Shown: piece after piece, positions 46,938 to 58,990 of the stretch
Numbering within the stretch: the first letter of the stretch is position 1
Layout of the letters: the number at the start of each line of letters is the position of its first letter
From: Adiantum capillus-veneris
Taxonomy: Eukaryota; Streptophyta; Polypodiopsida; Polypodiales; Pteridaceae
NCBI GenBank assembly: GCA_014529385.2
Contig: CM043967.1
Span: forward strand, 5,597,001 to 5,661,000
Length of the DNA stretch: 64,000 nt
Direction of reading: 5' to 3'
Translations under genes and position numbers: made by a program
Notes under the pieces: generated by a model
Databases searched by the model: none
The model's input: only the letters and a program-made list of their open reading frames with translations
Told to the model about the DNA's origin: nothing

Positions 46938-47787
46938 AAATTGGCTGTTCCTTGCATTAAAGCACAAAAAAATGTACGTAGTGTTTTCTTGGAGATAGTA
47001 GCCATAATCAATTGGCTGCTATGTATGAAATATAAAATCGGTTAAAACTTTTGGACAAGAAAGGCAGAATATCAAGCTGAATGTGCTGTTTCTCAGTGGC
47101 AGCAGAAGGGCTACATTTTATTAGGTAGTAGCTGAAGGGCAAATTCCAAGTTGGTGTGACAATCATCTTCAAGGTTGAAATGCGTACCCTGAATGGTATG
47201 TTTACTTTTGAAAGATTTTCTCCTATTGCTACTGCAAGAGTATCAAGATTCTTAGTAATGCTTTGTTCCATGTGACAGGGAGGCTCTATTGGGCCATCTG
47301 ATACCCGTTGGAGATGACTTCATGGTTTCTCCATCCTAGCAAGGTCTTTATCATGACCTCATTTAGCATTCTCCAAAAATATACTTGTACGATTATTACC
47401 AAGTTAAGCTTGAAATTTTACGAAGATCTGTGTGCAAGAGTATCTATTTAGCTTACAAACTCGAGGGGTGAGTTGATTTCCATATGTGTAGCAAGTTTTG
47501 GCAAGAACCAGGCAGAAGACTACCAGAAGTACAAGGATTTATGGTAGATATAGGACATGAAAATAGATTGTTAGTTAGGATAGTTCATGGTAGTGGACCC
47601 AAGATGTCATTTAGAGTAAGCAAAGAATATGCACAATTTATTCACAACTAAGCATGGATGAGTGACGCATGAAGGCTTTGTTATGCAAGACAAAACCTCT
47701 TGTACAAAAAATGGAACACCAAGAGTGTCTGGATAAGAAGCTATGGAGGGTGGTTTAGTGTAGCTTTCATGATGCGTAGAGCTGTGC

Positions 47788-47790
<3 letters not shown>
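46938..47790. other. Unassigned region downstream of the PPR gene
   Basis: No continuation of the E/DYW domains was found in any frame and no other gene is recognisable. It would hold the 3' untranslated region. Confidence 0.45.

Positions 47791-47834
<44 letters not shown>
47791..47834. repeat. (GA)n microsatellite
   Basis: An uninterrupted GA run of 44 bp. Confidence 0.96.
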
Positions 47835-47837
<3 letters not shown>

Positions 47838-47939
47838 ATGTACACTAGAAAACAATGCATATCTTCTATTAGAGAATTTGTCTTTACGTACAAGTCACGT
47901 AAAATTTTCCACATCATTGCTTACTCAAGCATTTGATAC

Positions 47940-48404
47940 ATTAGGAAGAGAATGGGGTTTAGGAGGGCCTCTTTTATTTGGCAGTTTAAGGAAGTCGAAC
48001 CTTTAGTATTAAGAAAGTAATCAAAGGATAGTCTTTGAATTCAAACAGACAAACGATGGTTGGTTTATTTGAATTCAAATTTCTCCCCAACATGAAATTT
48101 AAAATCTAGCAGATAAAATGATATCATGTAGCATATCTATGGGAAGAGCTCGACGCATAAATTGCATATCCGTGATCTCCGCTTAAATCGGAGATCATAT
48201 GTGGGAGTTATGGAAGGTTGGAAACCATAAATTTGTTTGCCGCCTTTTTGGGAAAAAAAGTGTCGTTCTTTGACGACTCTTACACATCTCTTACACACCC
48301 ACCATTCTTGCACACATTGCGTACATCTATTTGTCAAAATGCTAATTGCTTTCATAAGCTTATGACAAATAAAGAGGCCCTCTTAGACCCCATTCTTTTC
48401 CTAA
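47940..48404 (-). mobile_element. MITE family copy 2 (465 bp)
   Basis: Left end ATTAGGAAGAGAATGGGGTT and, read inward on the other strand, right end ATTAGGAAAAGAATGGGGTC, both continuing AGGGCCTCTTTATTTG: terminal inverted repeats of about 40 bp. Its reverse complement aligns along the whole length with copy 1, for example CCTTTGA-TACTTTCTTAATA, CATAGATATGCTACATG and AATGTGTGCAAGAATG. Non-coding. No clear target duplication, apart from the TA at each end. Confidence 0.9.
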
Positions 48405-48654
48405 TGCTCACTTATGTGACAACCTTCTCTCTCACCGCTGCCAACACCCGCTATGAGGCTCCTATGACGTAAGTCCTCTTCTAGTTCTTATTTTGTGTTC
48501 GAGTCTTGTTCTTGTAATCAAATCTTGATGTGTACGCCAATCTTGTAATTCAAATCTTGTATCAAATGTCTCTCTTTATGCTAGAATCTTTATTGGACAC
48601 CTTGTTATCTAAACAAGAGTGATTATGTTAATCATATTTAGTTGATTATACATA
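48405..48654. other. Unassigned sequence
   Basis: No gene recognised. Confidence 0.4.
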
Positions 48655-49730
48655 ATTAAGATTAATTGAGTAATTAAAAATGATAATTATTCTCTCATTT
48701 TGCATAATGCATCATTAAATTATCAAGAAAGAAATCACTTTTGTGAGAATTTAAAGTTGAATTTAATTTTCTTCAACTTTTACGATATTGAAAAGGTCAT
48801 TGGAAGATATATGATATATGATTTTACTCTTTATGTATTTTTTAATTAAGTTTAGAATTTCTCAAAAATAGAACTTTACATTAAATATTTATGTGAACAT
48901 TAAAAATAAAACCCTTGTAATCAAAGATTCATTTTACCTTGAAAAAATTCTACAAACTTTTTCAAGCTTATATAATATTTGATTTGGCCTATTTTAGCTG
49001 AAATAATATCAAAATTTAGGCTTTAGAATTAGAAAAATATTAGATATAGTAGTTCTTCATTACATTGATTAGCATAAGCTTGAATCCTTGATTTTGCTAA
49101 TTATTATTAACACGTTTGGTTCTTTTTTATATACAAATTGAGTAGAAAAATTACAAGGATAATTTCATTAAATACGAGATACTCAAGATAGATAGCCCTT
49201 AGCTATGTTGATAGCCTTAGTATATTTTTGGCTATTATGAAAAATTAAAAGAGGTTAGCTTTATTGAATTATTAAATATGATAATTATGCTCTTGTTATG
49301 CATAATGCATCATCAAATCATCAATTAAGCAATATACGTAATTACATCTAAGACAAGTGTTGATTAGTAAAAATTAACTAAAAGATAGTATAATTAGAAA
49401 GATTAAAGTTAAAATTGTAATCTTTATTGCATGATTAAGAGAGATCAATTATAATTTTTTGTCAATTTTCATCCACACACTTAAAATTTCGATCTATTAA
49501 AATAGGGAAGAATTATTTTTGGAGAATTTAAACTTGAATTTAATTTCTCCAAACCTTTAGGATCTTGCAAAGGTTATTGATAAAACTTATGCTACTTGAT
49601 TTCACTCTTTACATAATCTAATTAATTTTAAAATTTATAGAAAATAGAAATTTACATTGAATATTCATATAACCATTAAGATTGAAACTCTTGTAATCAG
49701 AGAGTTATTTTAACCTTAGAGAAGTGCTAT
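48655..49730. repeat. AT-rich diverged direct repeat (two long units)
   Basis: The order ATGATAATTAT-CTC, GCATAATGCATCAT-AAAT, GAATTTAA--TTGAATTTAATT, TTTACATT-AATATT and CTTGTAATCA occurs in 48670-48960 and again in 49270-49700. The second unit holds about 150 bp of extra sequence. No coding potential. Confidence 0.7.
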
Positions 49731-50860
49731 AGGTAAATTATCATAAAAAGAATTACATGGAAGTCATGATCAAACCAAGACAAAACATTAGGACCACAAA
49801 GTCTAGTTGAAAAGGGAGTCACCTTGCACATGAAGAGATTGACTTTACACACATTCAACCATATAACGGAGAATACATAAGAAGTTGAGCTTGAATTGCA
49901 AGAGGATACCATTGAGTGACAGGGTTTGTCACCCCATCCACACCCGTCCACAGGAGGTCAATCACCGGCTCACAATACCACCATAGAAACCCAAAAACAA
50001 GAGGAGAAGCAACTAAGAAATAACCTCCAAACCCCCATTGAAGACCAACTCGACAACCACAAGGGCAAACACATCCTCAAACCACCAAGAGTTAAAGCCA
50101 TTACAAACCACAAACACATTCACAAACCACCAAGAATCAAAACCATTGCAAACCGCAAACACATTCACAAACTGCAAACACGTGGCCACCAGAAGAACCG
50201 AGATGAGAATCCATCCACAAGAGCACCATAGGGTAGCTGAAAACTGGGGATTTCTTCTCTAGGATATGTTAGGCCATGCCTTACATAATTTCTTCATGCC
50301 ATGGCAAGCATTAGGAAAAGTTTGGACTCAAATTTGGGCCTTGTAAGAAATGCCATGTCAGCGTAGAGAGAGATAATAGGAAATTCATTATTACCCTTTT
50401 TCATACATGTTTTCTAAAATCTAGATATTTTATTCATGCAAGGTATGTTTATTAAAAAACCCAAAAAGTATTCCAATCATGATAACACTTCACTGTGTGC
50501 AGCGGCTACTGAACTCAATGCTGAATATCTCAATCTTTTGCATTTTTGAAAACTAAGCTCTGTTTCCTCGCCTCCTTATTCCCCCCATTCCCTCCTGCAT
50601 TCTCTCTTGCACGTGCAATATTCAAATTGACATTCTTCTATCGCCCCCACCTCCTTCTGCACACAGTTTTGATCAGTCATGTCTCAGTTGACACTTGTAG
50701 CTTCTCTATGAAGAACTTCTACGAGAAATAGGAGAGATGTATATTACATGCACATAGAGCTCTCACGAGAGTATGCACCTCTATGCAAGAAAAACAAATA
50801 GCAGACTTTTTCTGAAGATTCAAAAGAGAACTTAAGATCACAGGGCATGAAAAATGTGGA
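49731..50860. other. Unassigned sequence with short ACAAACCAC-type repeats
   Basis: No gene recognised. At 50080-50190 the words CACAAACCACCAAGA and CAAACACATTCACAAAC recur in tandem, giving Asn/His/Thr-rich frames that I do not regard as genes. Confidence 0.45.
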
Positions 50861-50988
50861 CCTTTGGCTGGACGACAGAATGTATACAAAGCATCCTGTC
50901 ACAAACTCCACTCCACCTTTAAGGATATTACATCCTTAGTGAACTATGTCGGAGATGGCCACCATGGCTTGCATGGCTACAATAAGCA

Positions 50989-52503
50989 GTGGTTGCAAGA
51001 AATGACTTTTTGCAACAAGAGAGAGATATTGTATACAGCGAGAATGTCATCTTACACCAGAAAGTCGTGCAATGTGCTCAACAGGTTGAAGGTAGTAAGG
51101 AGACCATCCAGGAGCTTACACAACAACTCAGAGAAAAAAAAACAACGCTAGGTCTTTGCCAAAGAGAAAGAAAACTAACAGACATGGAGGACTTGAAAGT
51201 TGGCTCGACAGGAATCAAGAAAAGAGTGCAAGCCATCAAGTGAGTGCATCTGTACTTCTTAGGTTTATATTTATAAACTCTCACATCTCTTACTGCTAAC
51301 ATGATTGCACATATCTTTCCTTCACCCTGACAAGGAAGTGGACTGCAACACAACCACCTCCTCAGCCCATTACGGGCTCATATTGAATCGCAAAAATGTA
51401 CCTGGCCTCTTGGATGATAAGCTCTATGGTAAGATCATTGCTAAACAACTTGACAACCTTTTAAAGGAGAACCAACTCTCTGCACGGGCCGTTCAATCAA
51501 TTTTGGATGAAGTTGGTATATCCAATAAGGGATATTTTCAAGTATGTAGCATCATTTGCAGTGCTGGTCCACTAGGAAAGGGTTTTGATTCCTAACTTCT
51601 CTTACTCAAGTCTATGCAAAGACAGGTCAGAAAGTTCCGCATCAAGCACACGCTACTTCCAAACCCTTTCTCTATTCAAAAAACAAGACGAGAAGTCAAC
51701 GAGGAGGTGTTTCAAAAGCTAGGAAGTCCTTTCCACATTGAATCGACATACAGATCGCCAAAAGGAGAAGAAATGGTATATGACAATCATAACAAAACAT
51801 ACCAAAAACAATAAGCAAATAAAAAAATGGAAAGAGATTGGATGTGGAGGGCATGGGATCCTACAATGTAAAGTGGCATATGGCTCGAGACCCAAAAACC
51901 TTAAAATGCATGTACAATGTTTCCAAAGGAGCAACAAGCAAAAGCCCTTGCTTGTATTGCATGGGAGGGGTTCACATCTGTGACAAACCATTTTGGAGGA
52001 GAGCTCCGAATAGGCATTTGCACGACCCTAACTTTCAATCCATTTTGGATATCCTACTATCTAGAGTGCACATATGCACAATGCATGCACTTTGTAGAAT
52101 AATAGAAAAACTAATGTTTCTCTACATCTGTTTTGCCTGGACCACTTGACCTCTCTCTACAAAGCAAAGGACAATCTCAGCCTTAGAGACGGCCTTCTCA
52201 GAAATGGGTTTGGATGGAGGACATGTTAAGATAGAGCAAGATGAGAAGAGATCGAAAAATGGTTGGGATGTTCCAAAGAAGCTGTCCATTGGTGGTGTGA
52301 AAGCCCGACTCTTCCTTTCAGTGCCCACAATTGGACGACAACACAAAAGACAATGTGCATAAGAAAGATAAGCATTAAGATACAACAGGTGAAAAAATAT
52401 GCAGAATGTTGTAGTTGACCATGCAGACAATGGTGCAGCAAGGACTCGCAAAGCGAAGGTATGGAAAACTTTGGGTGCAATATTCAAGCACTCTAACATG
52501 TAG
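50989..52503 (+). pseudogene. First half of an unrecognised transposase-like gene
   Basis: A coiled-coil segment at 50989-51239 (QQERDIVYSENVILHQKVVQ, QELTQQLREKK) is followed by a possible intron (GTGAGTG...CAAG, about 51240-51334). An exon at 51335-51541 (LYGKIIAKQLDNLLKENQLS) is joined in phase by a convincing 84-bp intron (GTATGT at 51542, CAG at 51625) to VRKFRIKHTLLPNPFSIQKT. After a frameshift near 51815 comes YNVKWHMARDPKTLKCMYNV and GATSKSPCLYCMGG, a Cys-x2-Cys block. Then follow LLSRVHICTMHALCRIIEKL, a TGA at 52147, MGLDGGHVKIEQDEKRSKNG and KAKVWKTLGAIFKHSNM. The frame ends at 52503, next to a CACTA-type terminus. By memory it resembles mobile-element proteins of unknown superfamily seen in diverse eukaryotes; I cannot name the family. 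Confidence 0.6.
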
Positions 52504-52524
52504 CACACTATAACATATAGCACA

Positions 52525-52770
52525 AAAATCGACGCAAGTACCGACGAGACAAAGCTTCTTATAAAAGTAAAATACCCTCAAATAAGCATCTAATAAACGT
52601 CAATATCGTGGCATCGCTATATGCACCGGTAAAGGCCATCAGAATACTCGTTGTTATATGAACCAAAATAAACGTGATTATATACTCCAAAATAAGCGTA
52701 ATTATATGGCCGAAAATGTTTTCATATACCGACGATTGTTTCGAGGCCCATACCGATGCGTGTACCGAAT
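52525..52770. repeat. CACTA subterminal repeats, left end
   Basis: Short words built on TACCGACG/CACCGGTAAAGGC/ATACCGATGCG occur repeatedly. GCCGGTAAAGGC-like words are shared with 60230-60300. In CACTA elements such repeats bind the accessory TnpA protein. Confidence 0.65.
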
Positions 52771-53059
52771 TCTGTTCTGACGACCAAACCTGCAAATTTT
52801 TTTTCGACAGAGAGGGCTGGGAGTTAATGTTGTATGTATTGCAGCAACATAAAACAACCCTCTCTGCCCAAAGGAAGAGTACACAAGCAACCGCACTCCA
52901 CCTACAAGTTGATGCTAAAGAGTGAGTGTATACAAATTAGTAAAACTAAAAGAACAAAACCACAAAATCAAAGCGTAATCATGACAAGTTTTCAAAAGCA
53001 TAACCATAACGTCGACTCTCAAACCATAAGCACAACGGAATAAAGATTTTATAGCCATA

Positions 53060-53395
53060 ATTAAAATATGATTCATAAACTGCAAAACCATAAACATAAC
53101 CCACTTCCTATACCATAAACATTACCATAACTTGCTTGTCATACAATAACCATAACAACCATACCATCATTGCAAAACCATAACCATAACCATAATCTGA
53201 TTGCCAAACCATAAACATCACATGATTGCCATACTATTATTGCAAAATCATAACCACAACTTGATTGCCATCCTAACCATACCATGATTGCCATACCATC
53301 ATTGCAAAACCATAACCATAACCTCTGTGCCATACCGTAATTGCAAAATAAATCATAATTGCAAACGGAATGCAAAACCATAAACATAAGCACTA
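53060..53395. repeat. Degenerate (AACCATAA/CCATAAC) array inside the CACTA element
   Basis: About 330 bp of short AACCATAACC words alternate with GATTGCCATACCATCATTGC. Non-coding. It lies just inside the 3' end of the TnpA-like gene. Confidence 0.85.
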
Positions 53396-53476
53396 CAAAA
53401 CTGTATCAAGAAGACCACATCCACAAAAAAGATTGTATCAAGATGACTGAGTAAGACTGAATAAAGAAGACCCTCA

Positions 53477-54672
53477 TGGTAATGCCTCCCAGTCGATGTC
53501 CTCTCCCTCCTCCTGCAACTGGGTCAAAAGGGCCACAAGTCCATGCTTGTACCTATACTTCTCCTCTCGGCGTGTCGGAAGGCGCTTCACGATAACTTCC
53601 TGCAAAATTATGGTTTAATCATGAAAAATCTTCAAATAACATATATAGTTTTAACAATGCAAAACATACGTATAATAATTATAAACTCACGTTGAAGTGT
53701 GTTGTAGCCTCCACTCCCACGATGTGACGCTCCAAAAGACTCTAAACGTGCTCTGGTTGCATCTCTCTACTGCTGAAATCTGGCAGGATTATCTTGTGTC
53801 TCTCATCAAATCCCCCCGTCCACTCCTCTGCGTCCAACTATGCCAGCTTTGGACTACCGGCATTGTTGTCTCTCGTCTTTGATCGACGGTGTGACATTGT
53901 GGCCTTCGCGCGCCCAAAATCCAGCCATTCGAGACTAGATCGTACCCCTCTACCGGCCTGTACTCTTTGTGAATGGCCTCGACGATGTAACTCTTTCTTT
54001 CATCGGAGAGATTATCCAAAATCTCCATCACAGAGTGACCAAATTGAATTGTACAGAGGTGCCGAATCCTCTGTTGCATGGCCTTTTTGACCCTATCCGC
54101 CACAACAACCCCATCCCTACTCTTGTACACCTTCCTAAGATCATGCTTGTGTGATCCCCAAGGTGTACGTGGTGTGCCAATCAGTAAACTATCTACTAAA
54201 AGAAGTGGTGGACGCTATCTCAATGGTGTGGATGCATCAGTAGAATCGCCACCACAACAACCACCACCTCTAGAACGACGCCTACCTCATCTCGAGGATG
54301 AACCACCCGTTGGTGTAGGGGGAACACTAGTCCTAGGTGTAGGGGGCACACTCAACTGAGGTGTGGGGCCGTAGTAAGTCTAGAGGAACATGTTGCCCAA
54401 AGGTTCTGTGCCATCACGATCTGCTCTAGTGTGAACTGTGTCAAAAAGGAGTCCATCTGCTCGGGTGACATGCCGGCGGGAGTGACAGGAAAACTAAAAC
54501 TAGGAGAGTATGGCTCATCGTCATTGGCCATGGCTACAGACAAAAATAACACCCACAAAAAGGAGCCCATCTGCTCGGGTGACATGCCGGCGGGAGTGAC
54601 AGGAAAACTAAAACTAGGAGAGTATGGCTCATCGTCATTGGCCATGGCTACAGACATATATAACACCCACAA
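53477..54672 (-). pseudogene. TnpA-like second gene of the CACTA element
   Basis: On the minus strand, the frame 54672-54352 contains MANDDEPYSPSFSFPVTPAG followed by MSPEQMDSFLTQFTLEQIVM. Because of a 114-bp tandem duplication (38 codons) the first part occurs twice. A second frame at 54130-53789 reads VMEILDNLSDERKSYIVEAI and SNGWILGARR. A last exon is recognisable at 53600-53477: acceptor TTTTGCAG, then EVIVKRLPTRREEKYRYKHG ... DIDWEALP and a stop. A donor GTGAGT lies at about 53690. This fits the plant Ptta/En/Spm (Transposase_24-like) proteins, which bind subterminal repeats. The middle part is frame-shifted or contains unrecognised introns. Confidence 0.6.
54448..54672. repeat. 114-bp in-frame tandem duplication in the TnpA-like gene
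   Basis: The block containing ATCTGCTCGGGTGACATGCC occurs at 54455 and again 114 bp later with two or three differences. It adds 38 codons without shifting the frame. Confidence 0.92.
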
Positions 54673-54794
54673 AATAAGTTAGTTTACAGTAGAAACACTT
54701 AATCAATACAATAACAAATAAACAAATCACCAATACAAATTAATGAATCTAAAGTGTATTGTAAACTAATAAAAAGAGTTTTACAAAAGAGTTC

Positions 54795-55614
54795 CTAGCA
54801 AAAATCATTAATTAATCTCTCATCTTCTATGAGATCGGATGCACCAAAGATGTCTATCTCAATCTGTACTTCTGCATCTTTGTCATCAAACTCTACTTCT
54901 TTGTCGCTCTCGAGATCAGCTTTAGTATTTGACACTTCATCTCTAGGTTCAAGTATAGGCTCACCACTGACCTCCAGCTCAAAATCCAAACTTATATCAT
55001 CCGACGGCCCTGCACTTTGTTCATGAATCACCTCAATGAACTCAACATCCAATCCTTCACACACTTGCTTGCTCTGTGGAGCAACTTGAATAACATAGAG
55101 CCATCGCGGTTTAGACATACCATTTTCATCATTTTTTTCTCTCCATAGTGGATCTAGTGTGAACACAACTTGTTCACAATGCTGCAGAAGTACAAGTGTA
55201 TCCCGCGTAACTGTCCATACCCGCCTAGAGTTCACTTGAATCAATCCACTCTTGTCTTTGCGCACAATGGCATTAGGGCCGCTGCAGAAGTACAAGTGTA
55301 TCCCGCGTAACTGTCCATACCCGCCTAGAGTTCACTTGAATCAATCCACTCTTGTCTTTGCGCACAATTGCATTAGGGCCGCTGGTAATAACTTTGAGCC
55401 ACTTGACATCAAAGATAAAAATATCAAACTTTCTAATACTAATTTTCAAGATGTCTTGGATGTAGCCAAAGTATCCAAGTTGGCTAGTCTCTGTGTTCTC
55501 ATCCCTGGCACAACTCCTTACACCACCATCAAAAGTGACCCTTTGTTCGTCGATCCGTTGCACTCTGAAGTGTTTCGACCACAAAGCTCCATAATTGTGA
55601 TACTGCAGTGACAA
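54795..55614 (-). pseudogene. DUF4216-type C-terminal region of the CACTA transposase
   Basis: The minus-strand frame 55614-55273 reads YHNYGALWSKHFRVQ, then LGYFGYIQDILKISIRKFDI and FIFDVKWLKVI. It is followed in a shifted frame (55295-54795) by SGLIQVNSRRVWTVTRDTLV, FTLDPLWREKN and WLYVIQVAPQSKQ. This is the pattern of DUF4216, which sits at the C-terminus of plant Tnp2 proteins. It ends in an acidic tail. A 100-bp tandem duplication inside it causes the frame change. Confidence 0.82.
55181..55380. repeat. 100-bp tandem duplication inside DUF4216
   Basis: 55181-55280 and 55281-55380 are the same except for one base by my reading (start GCTGCAGAAGTACAAGTG). Because 100 is not a multiple of three, it breaks the frame. 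Confidence 0.96.
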
Positions 55615-55636
55615 AATTGAAATGGACTTAATGTTA

Positions 55637-58508
55637 TTAAAGTAATGTTATCATATGGAGCTCGAAAAAGAAGTTGTGAAAATATACATGCCAATCGCAA
55701 CCCCTTGACATCTCCTCTTCCTCTTCAGTAATCAACACTCCATTTCTCTTTGCCTCTGAGATTGTCACATCTAACCACCGCCCAGTTGGAAAGTCAGGCA
55801 ATTTTTGAAGATGATCTGGAAAAGGAAGGTTTCTAGTGGCACGATTGTGCTTGAATTGCAGGCGATCTATCAAGCGTTGTTGGTTTTTCCCTTCGTGCCT
55901 CTCTAGCCACTTTTGCATGATGTCTGAGTTGAAAAGGAAAAATCTCATAACCTTTTCTCGCATTGTGATGTCCATCTTCCTAATGATGCCTTGTCTCTAC
56001 GGCTTGTCCCCTATCACCTTGATGTTGACCTCAGTAGTCCACATTTGGGGCATCTCTGGATCAATTGAGCCCAATAATTCACTGATGAGGACAAGAGACT
56101 CTTGTACAATCCATCCTTCGGCCATGCTACCCTCAGGGCGAGCCCTTTGATGAACGAACCCCTTTAAAGTCTTCATAAATCTCTCCAAGAAGAACATCCA
56201 TCTGCTATGGACTACCCCAACAACTGCAACTTCATCGACCACATGCACAAGTACATGCATTTGATGGTATGAATTTTTGTTGGAAAGTACTTCTCCATCA
56301 TGCACACTGCTTCAATAGCATTTAAGCGTGCTACATCGATGTTGTCTTCTCTTATCTCTTTTGAACCGATCCACTGTACCAACTCACTAATTTGGTAGAT
56401 TGTTCTTCGAATGTCATCTGTCAAACAATCCTTTATGGAAATCCGTAAGATAAACTGTAAAAATATATGCCAATTGTGGGACTTAAGACCACTAAGATTT
56501 TCATCTCTCGTAAAAGCCATTTTCGAACATCGCATGCACTCAGTGGGAGTCTTGAATGAAGATATAGTCTTTTTCACTTGTTGCTCTTCTGCACGACTCA
56601 AAACCCATGGACCTTTTAGTATAGCAAACTTTCCATTGGGTTAAGTCGAGGCCACATCTTTGGCATTCGACCCACAGTCTACAGGTCATCTCTCTGGTCC
56701 TTGCTCTCCCTTTTGCCGTTGATGGTTTTCCATATGATCTCCCCCACATTCTTGAAGATGTGCATTGGGTCGAGCAGATGATCAATCAATAGGTCACTCC
56801 AGCACGGGAGTTCGTGAAAAATAGAAAGTCTTTTCATTCCAGGTGGCATGAAATCTCCCCTCTCCAGCCACATGTTTTTCCAATCTCTTGCTTTTAGTGG
56901 ATGCATGTCATGTTTGCATATGTTTGGTCCACGTAACTCATGTCCTTCTGGAAAAATTCTACCATGCTTCTCATAAACTGTCTTGCTCAAATGCTCAGAG
57001 CGGTGGAAGCCAAGTCGAGGACCACATTTTGGACATGCAATTGTCCGAGTAACTCAAGCCCGAAAAGGCACAAATTTAAAATATAAGAGCGTTGGCATAG
57101 CCAGGAATAACATGTCTGTGAGGGTTTCAAAGGCACTTACCTGAACACTCATCGAAGCCTGGCCAATTGTACATGGTTCACATGAGAATTCCTTGCACAT
57201 GTACATTCCATCGTCCGATTCGTTCGGATATATAACCACATCGATTCTTGTCCACAAGATTTGGAGCTCTTCTATAAGTGGTGCCAGATAGACGTCCATG
57301 TTCTTTGCTTTGTACTTTCTTGGGATGATCAATGACAACAACAGATGGGCCTTCTTGATAGCTAGCCATGGTGAAAGATTATAACTAGCTAGACAAATAG
57401 GCCATGTGCTCCATGACGAACTCCGTAATCTGAATGGGTTTACTCCGTCCATTGCCAAACCAAAGTGGATACATCGAGGCTCATTTTTTAATGTAGGCCA
57501 ACTTTCCTCTATGTGCTTCCATGCACGAGATTCAGCAGGTACCCGCATCACATCATTTGTCGATCTAGTATTTGAGTGCCATGTCATCAAAGCGGCTATA
57601 GACTTGCACCTGAACATGCTATTTATTCTTGGAATGATAGGAAAGTGTCAAAGGACTTTTGCAGGGATAAATTTTCCTTGTGTACGGTCATCTCTATACT
57701 TGTTTGATCCACAATTGGAACACTGTTCCAAATATGCATACTCGTTGAAAAAAAGTATACAATCATTAGGACATTCATGTATTTTGTGATAATCCAAGCC
57801 CAAATTAGCAAGAAGCTTTTTAGTGGCTGGACGGGTAGGGGGCATGTGATTCCCTTCTGGCAAGATTTTCTCGTTGAGAAACCTGTCGTTACATGAACAA
57901 GTTAGATCCTTGATCACATTATTGAACTATAATTTGCACTTTATCATGCTTAGGATACAATGTATTTACCTGAAAAGATCTGTGACGGAGGCGTCAGACC
58001 AGCCGTAGATAGACTGCAAATTAAGCATTGCCAAAGCGGTACGGAGAATTGAGATTTTTGCATTATTGTGAAGCAGCATGAGTGTAAGAGTTTGCATCAT
58101 CTTGCCCTCTTTATCATTGCTATCATGTCGTCGATATGGATGGGATGGCTGAAGTTGCAGTATTGCCTTGAATGTTGTCTTCTATGTTTTCAATGATGGG
58201 ATACATCTCAAAGAACGCGTCTAACATGTGCTCCATCTCTACTTCTTAAAATGCCACATCATGTATTGGTTGGAGGACTGAGTTGATGGCTATTTGTTTG
58301 AAAACCGTCTTCTCTGGGATGAAGTTGGAGCAATATCTACTTGCGGAGTTTGATCTATTGTCTCTAGATGATGAGATAGATAACGCAGGTCTTGTAGTTT
58401 CTCTATCGGAAAGAGACCATGATTGTGTATGTTCTGGTCATAGATTTTTGGTTTTCGAAAGATCTGATGCTTGGAATGCGCACAAGGATACCCCATCCTA
58501 TCGTCCAT
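55637..58508 (-). pseudogene. Tnp2-type CACTA transposase (Transposase_21 plus DUF4218), broken
   Basis: On the minus strand in order: start region 58508-58290 (MDDRMGYPCAHSKHQIF); NLQSIYGWSDASVTDLF near 58000 with a GTAAAT donor; a next exon from about 57890 reading FLNEKILPEGNHMPPTRPAT, LGLDYHKIHECPNDCILFFN and CSNCGSNKYRDD; then RINSMFRCKSIAALMTWHSN, RCIHFGLAMDGVNPF (first catalytic Asp, normally S-T-D-G-M-N-P) and KNMDVYLAPLIEELQILWTR. Further: DHLLDPMHIFKNVGEIIWKT, HNWHIFLQFILRISIKDCL, WMFFLERFMKTLKGFVHQRA and RPEGSMAEGWIVQES (DUF4218), then a link at 55975-55637. The protein would cut the CACTA ends and paste the element. At least five frame changes or stops make it inactive. Confidence 0.9.
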
Positions 58509-58609
58509 ACTTTATCTACCAATGATGCAACAAATAACTAAAACACTCTTGTTATAACTACACACTACTAAGTACATGACAATACATGACAACCTTACAT
58601 TCTCTAGCT

Positions 58610-58990
58610 AGTCGTGACCCCGTACACCTCGGTCTAGAGTTGCACGTAGATTAGGACCACAGGGTAATAATCTCGTCTTTATTGGTCAATAACTATATAT
58701 TAGGGTTTTTGAAGTTTGTGTGCACTTTTGAAGTCCGATTGTGTTATTTTACTTCGTTTATCAATGTCCATTTGCGTTTTAAAGTACACAAGTCATTTTC
58801 GAAGTCCGTTTGCATTTCACTATTTGCCGCTAACTCTAACAACCTCACATGCCCGATCCCTACAACCTCGGTCTAGAGGTGCACTGAGATTAGGACCATA
58901 GGGTAATAGTCTCGTTTTTATTGGTCAATGACTATATATTAGTGTTTTGAAGTCTATGTACGCCTTTGAAGTCCAATTGCATTTTTGAAA
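58610..58990. repeat. Direct repeat, step about 245 bp, inside the CACTA element
   Basis: CCTCGGTCTAGAG-TGCAC ... ATTAGGACCA-AGGGTAATA ... TATTGGTCAAT-ACTATATATTAG occurs at about 58627-58725 and 58866-58965. A TTGAAGT-CGTTTGCGTTTT segment between them recurs near 59390-59470. Confidence 0.85.

Noticed and set aside
50038-50262. Asn/His/Thr-rich frames as a small secreted or antifreeze-like protein
   Set aside because: They come from short tandem ACAAACCAC words and occur in two frames at once.
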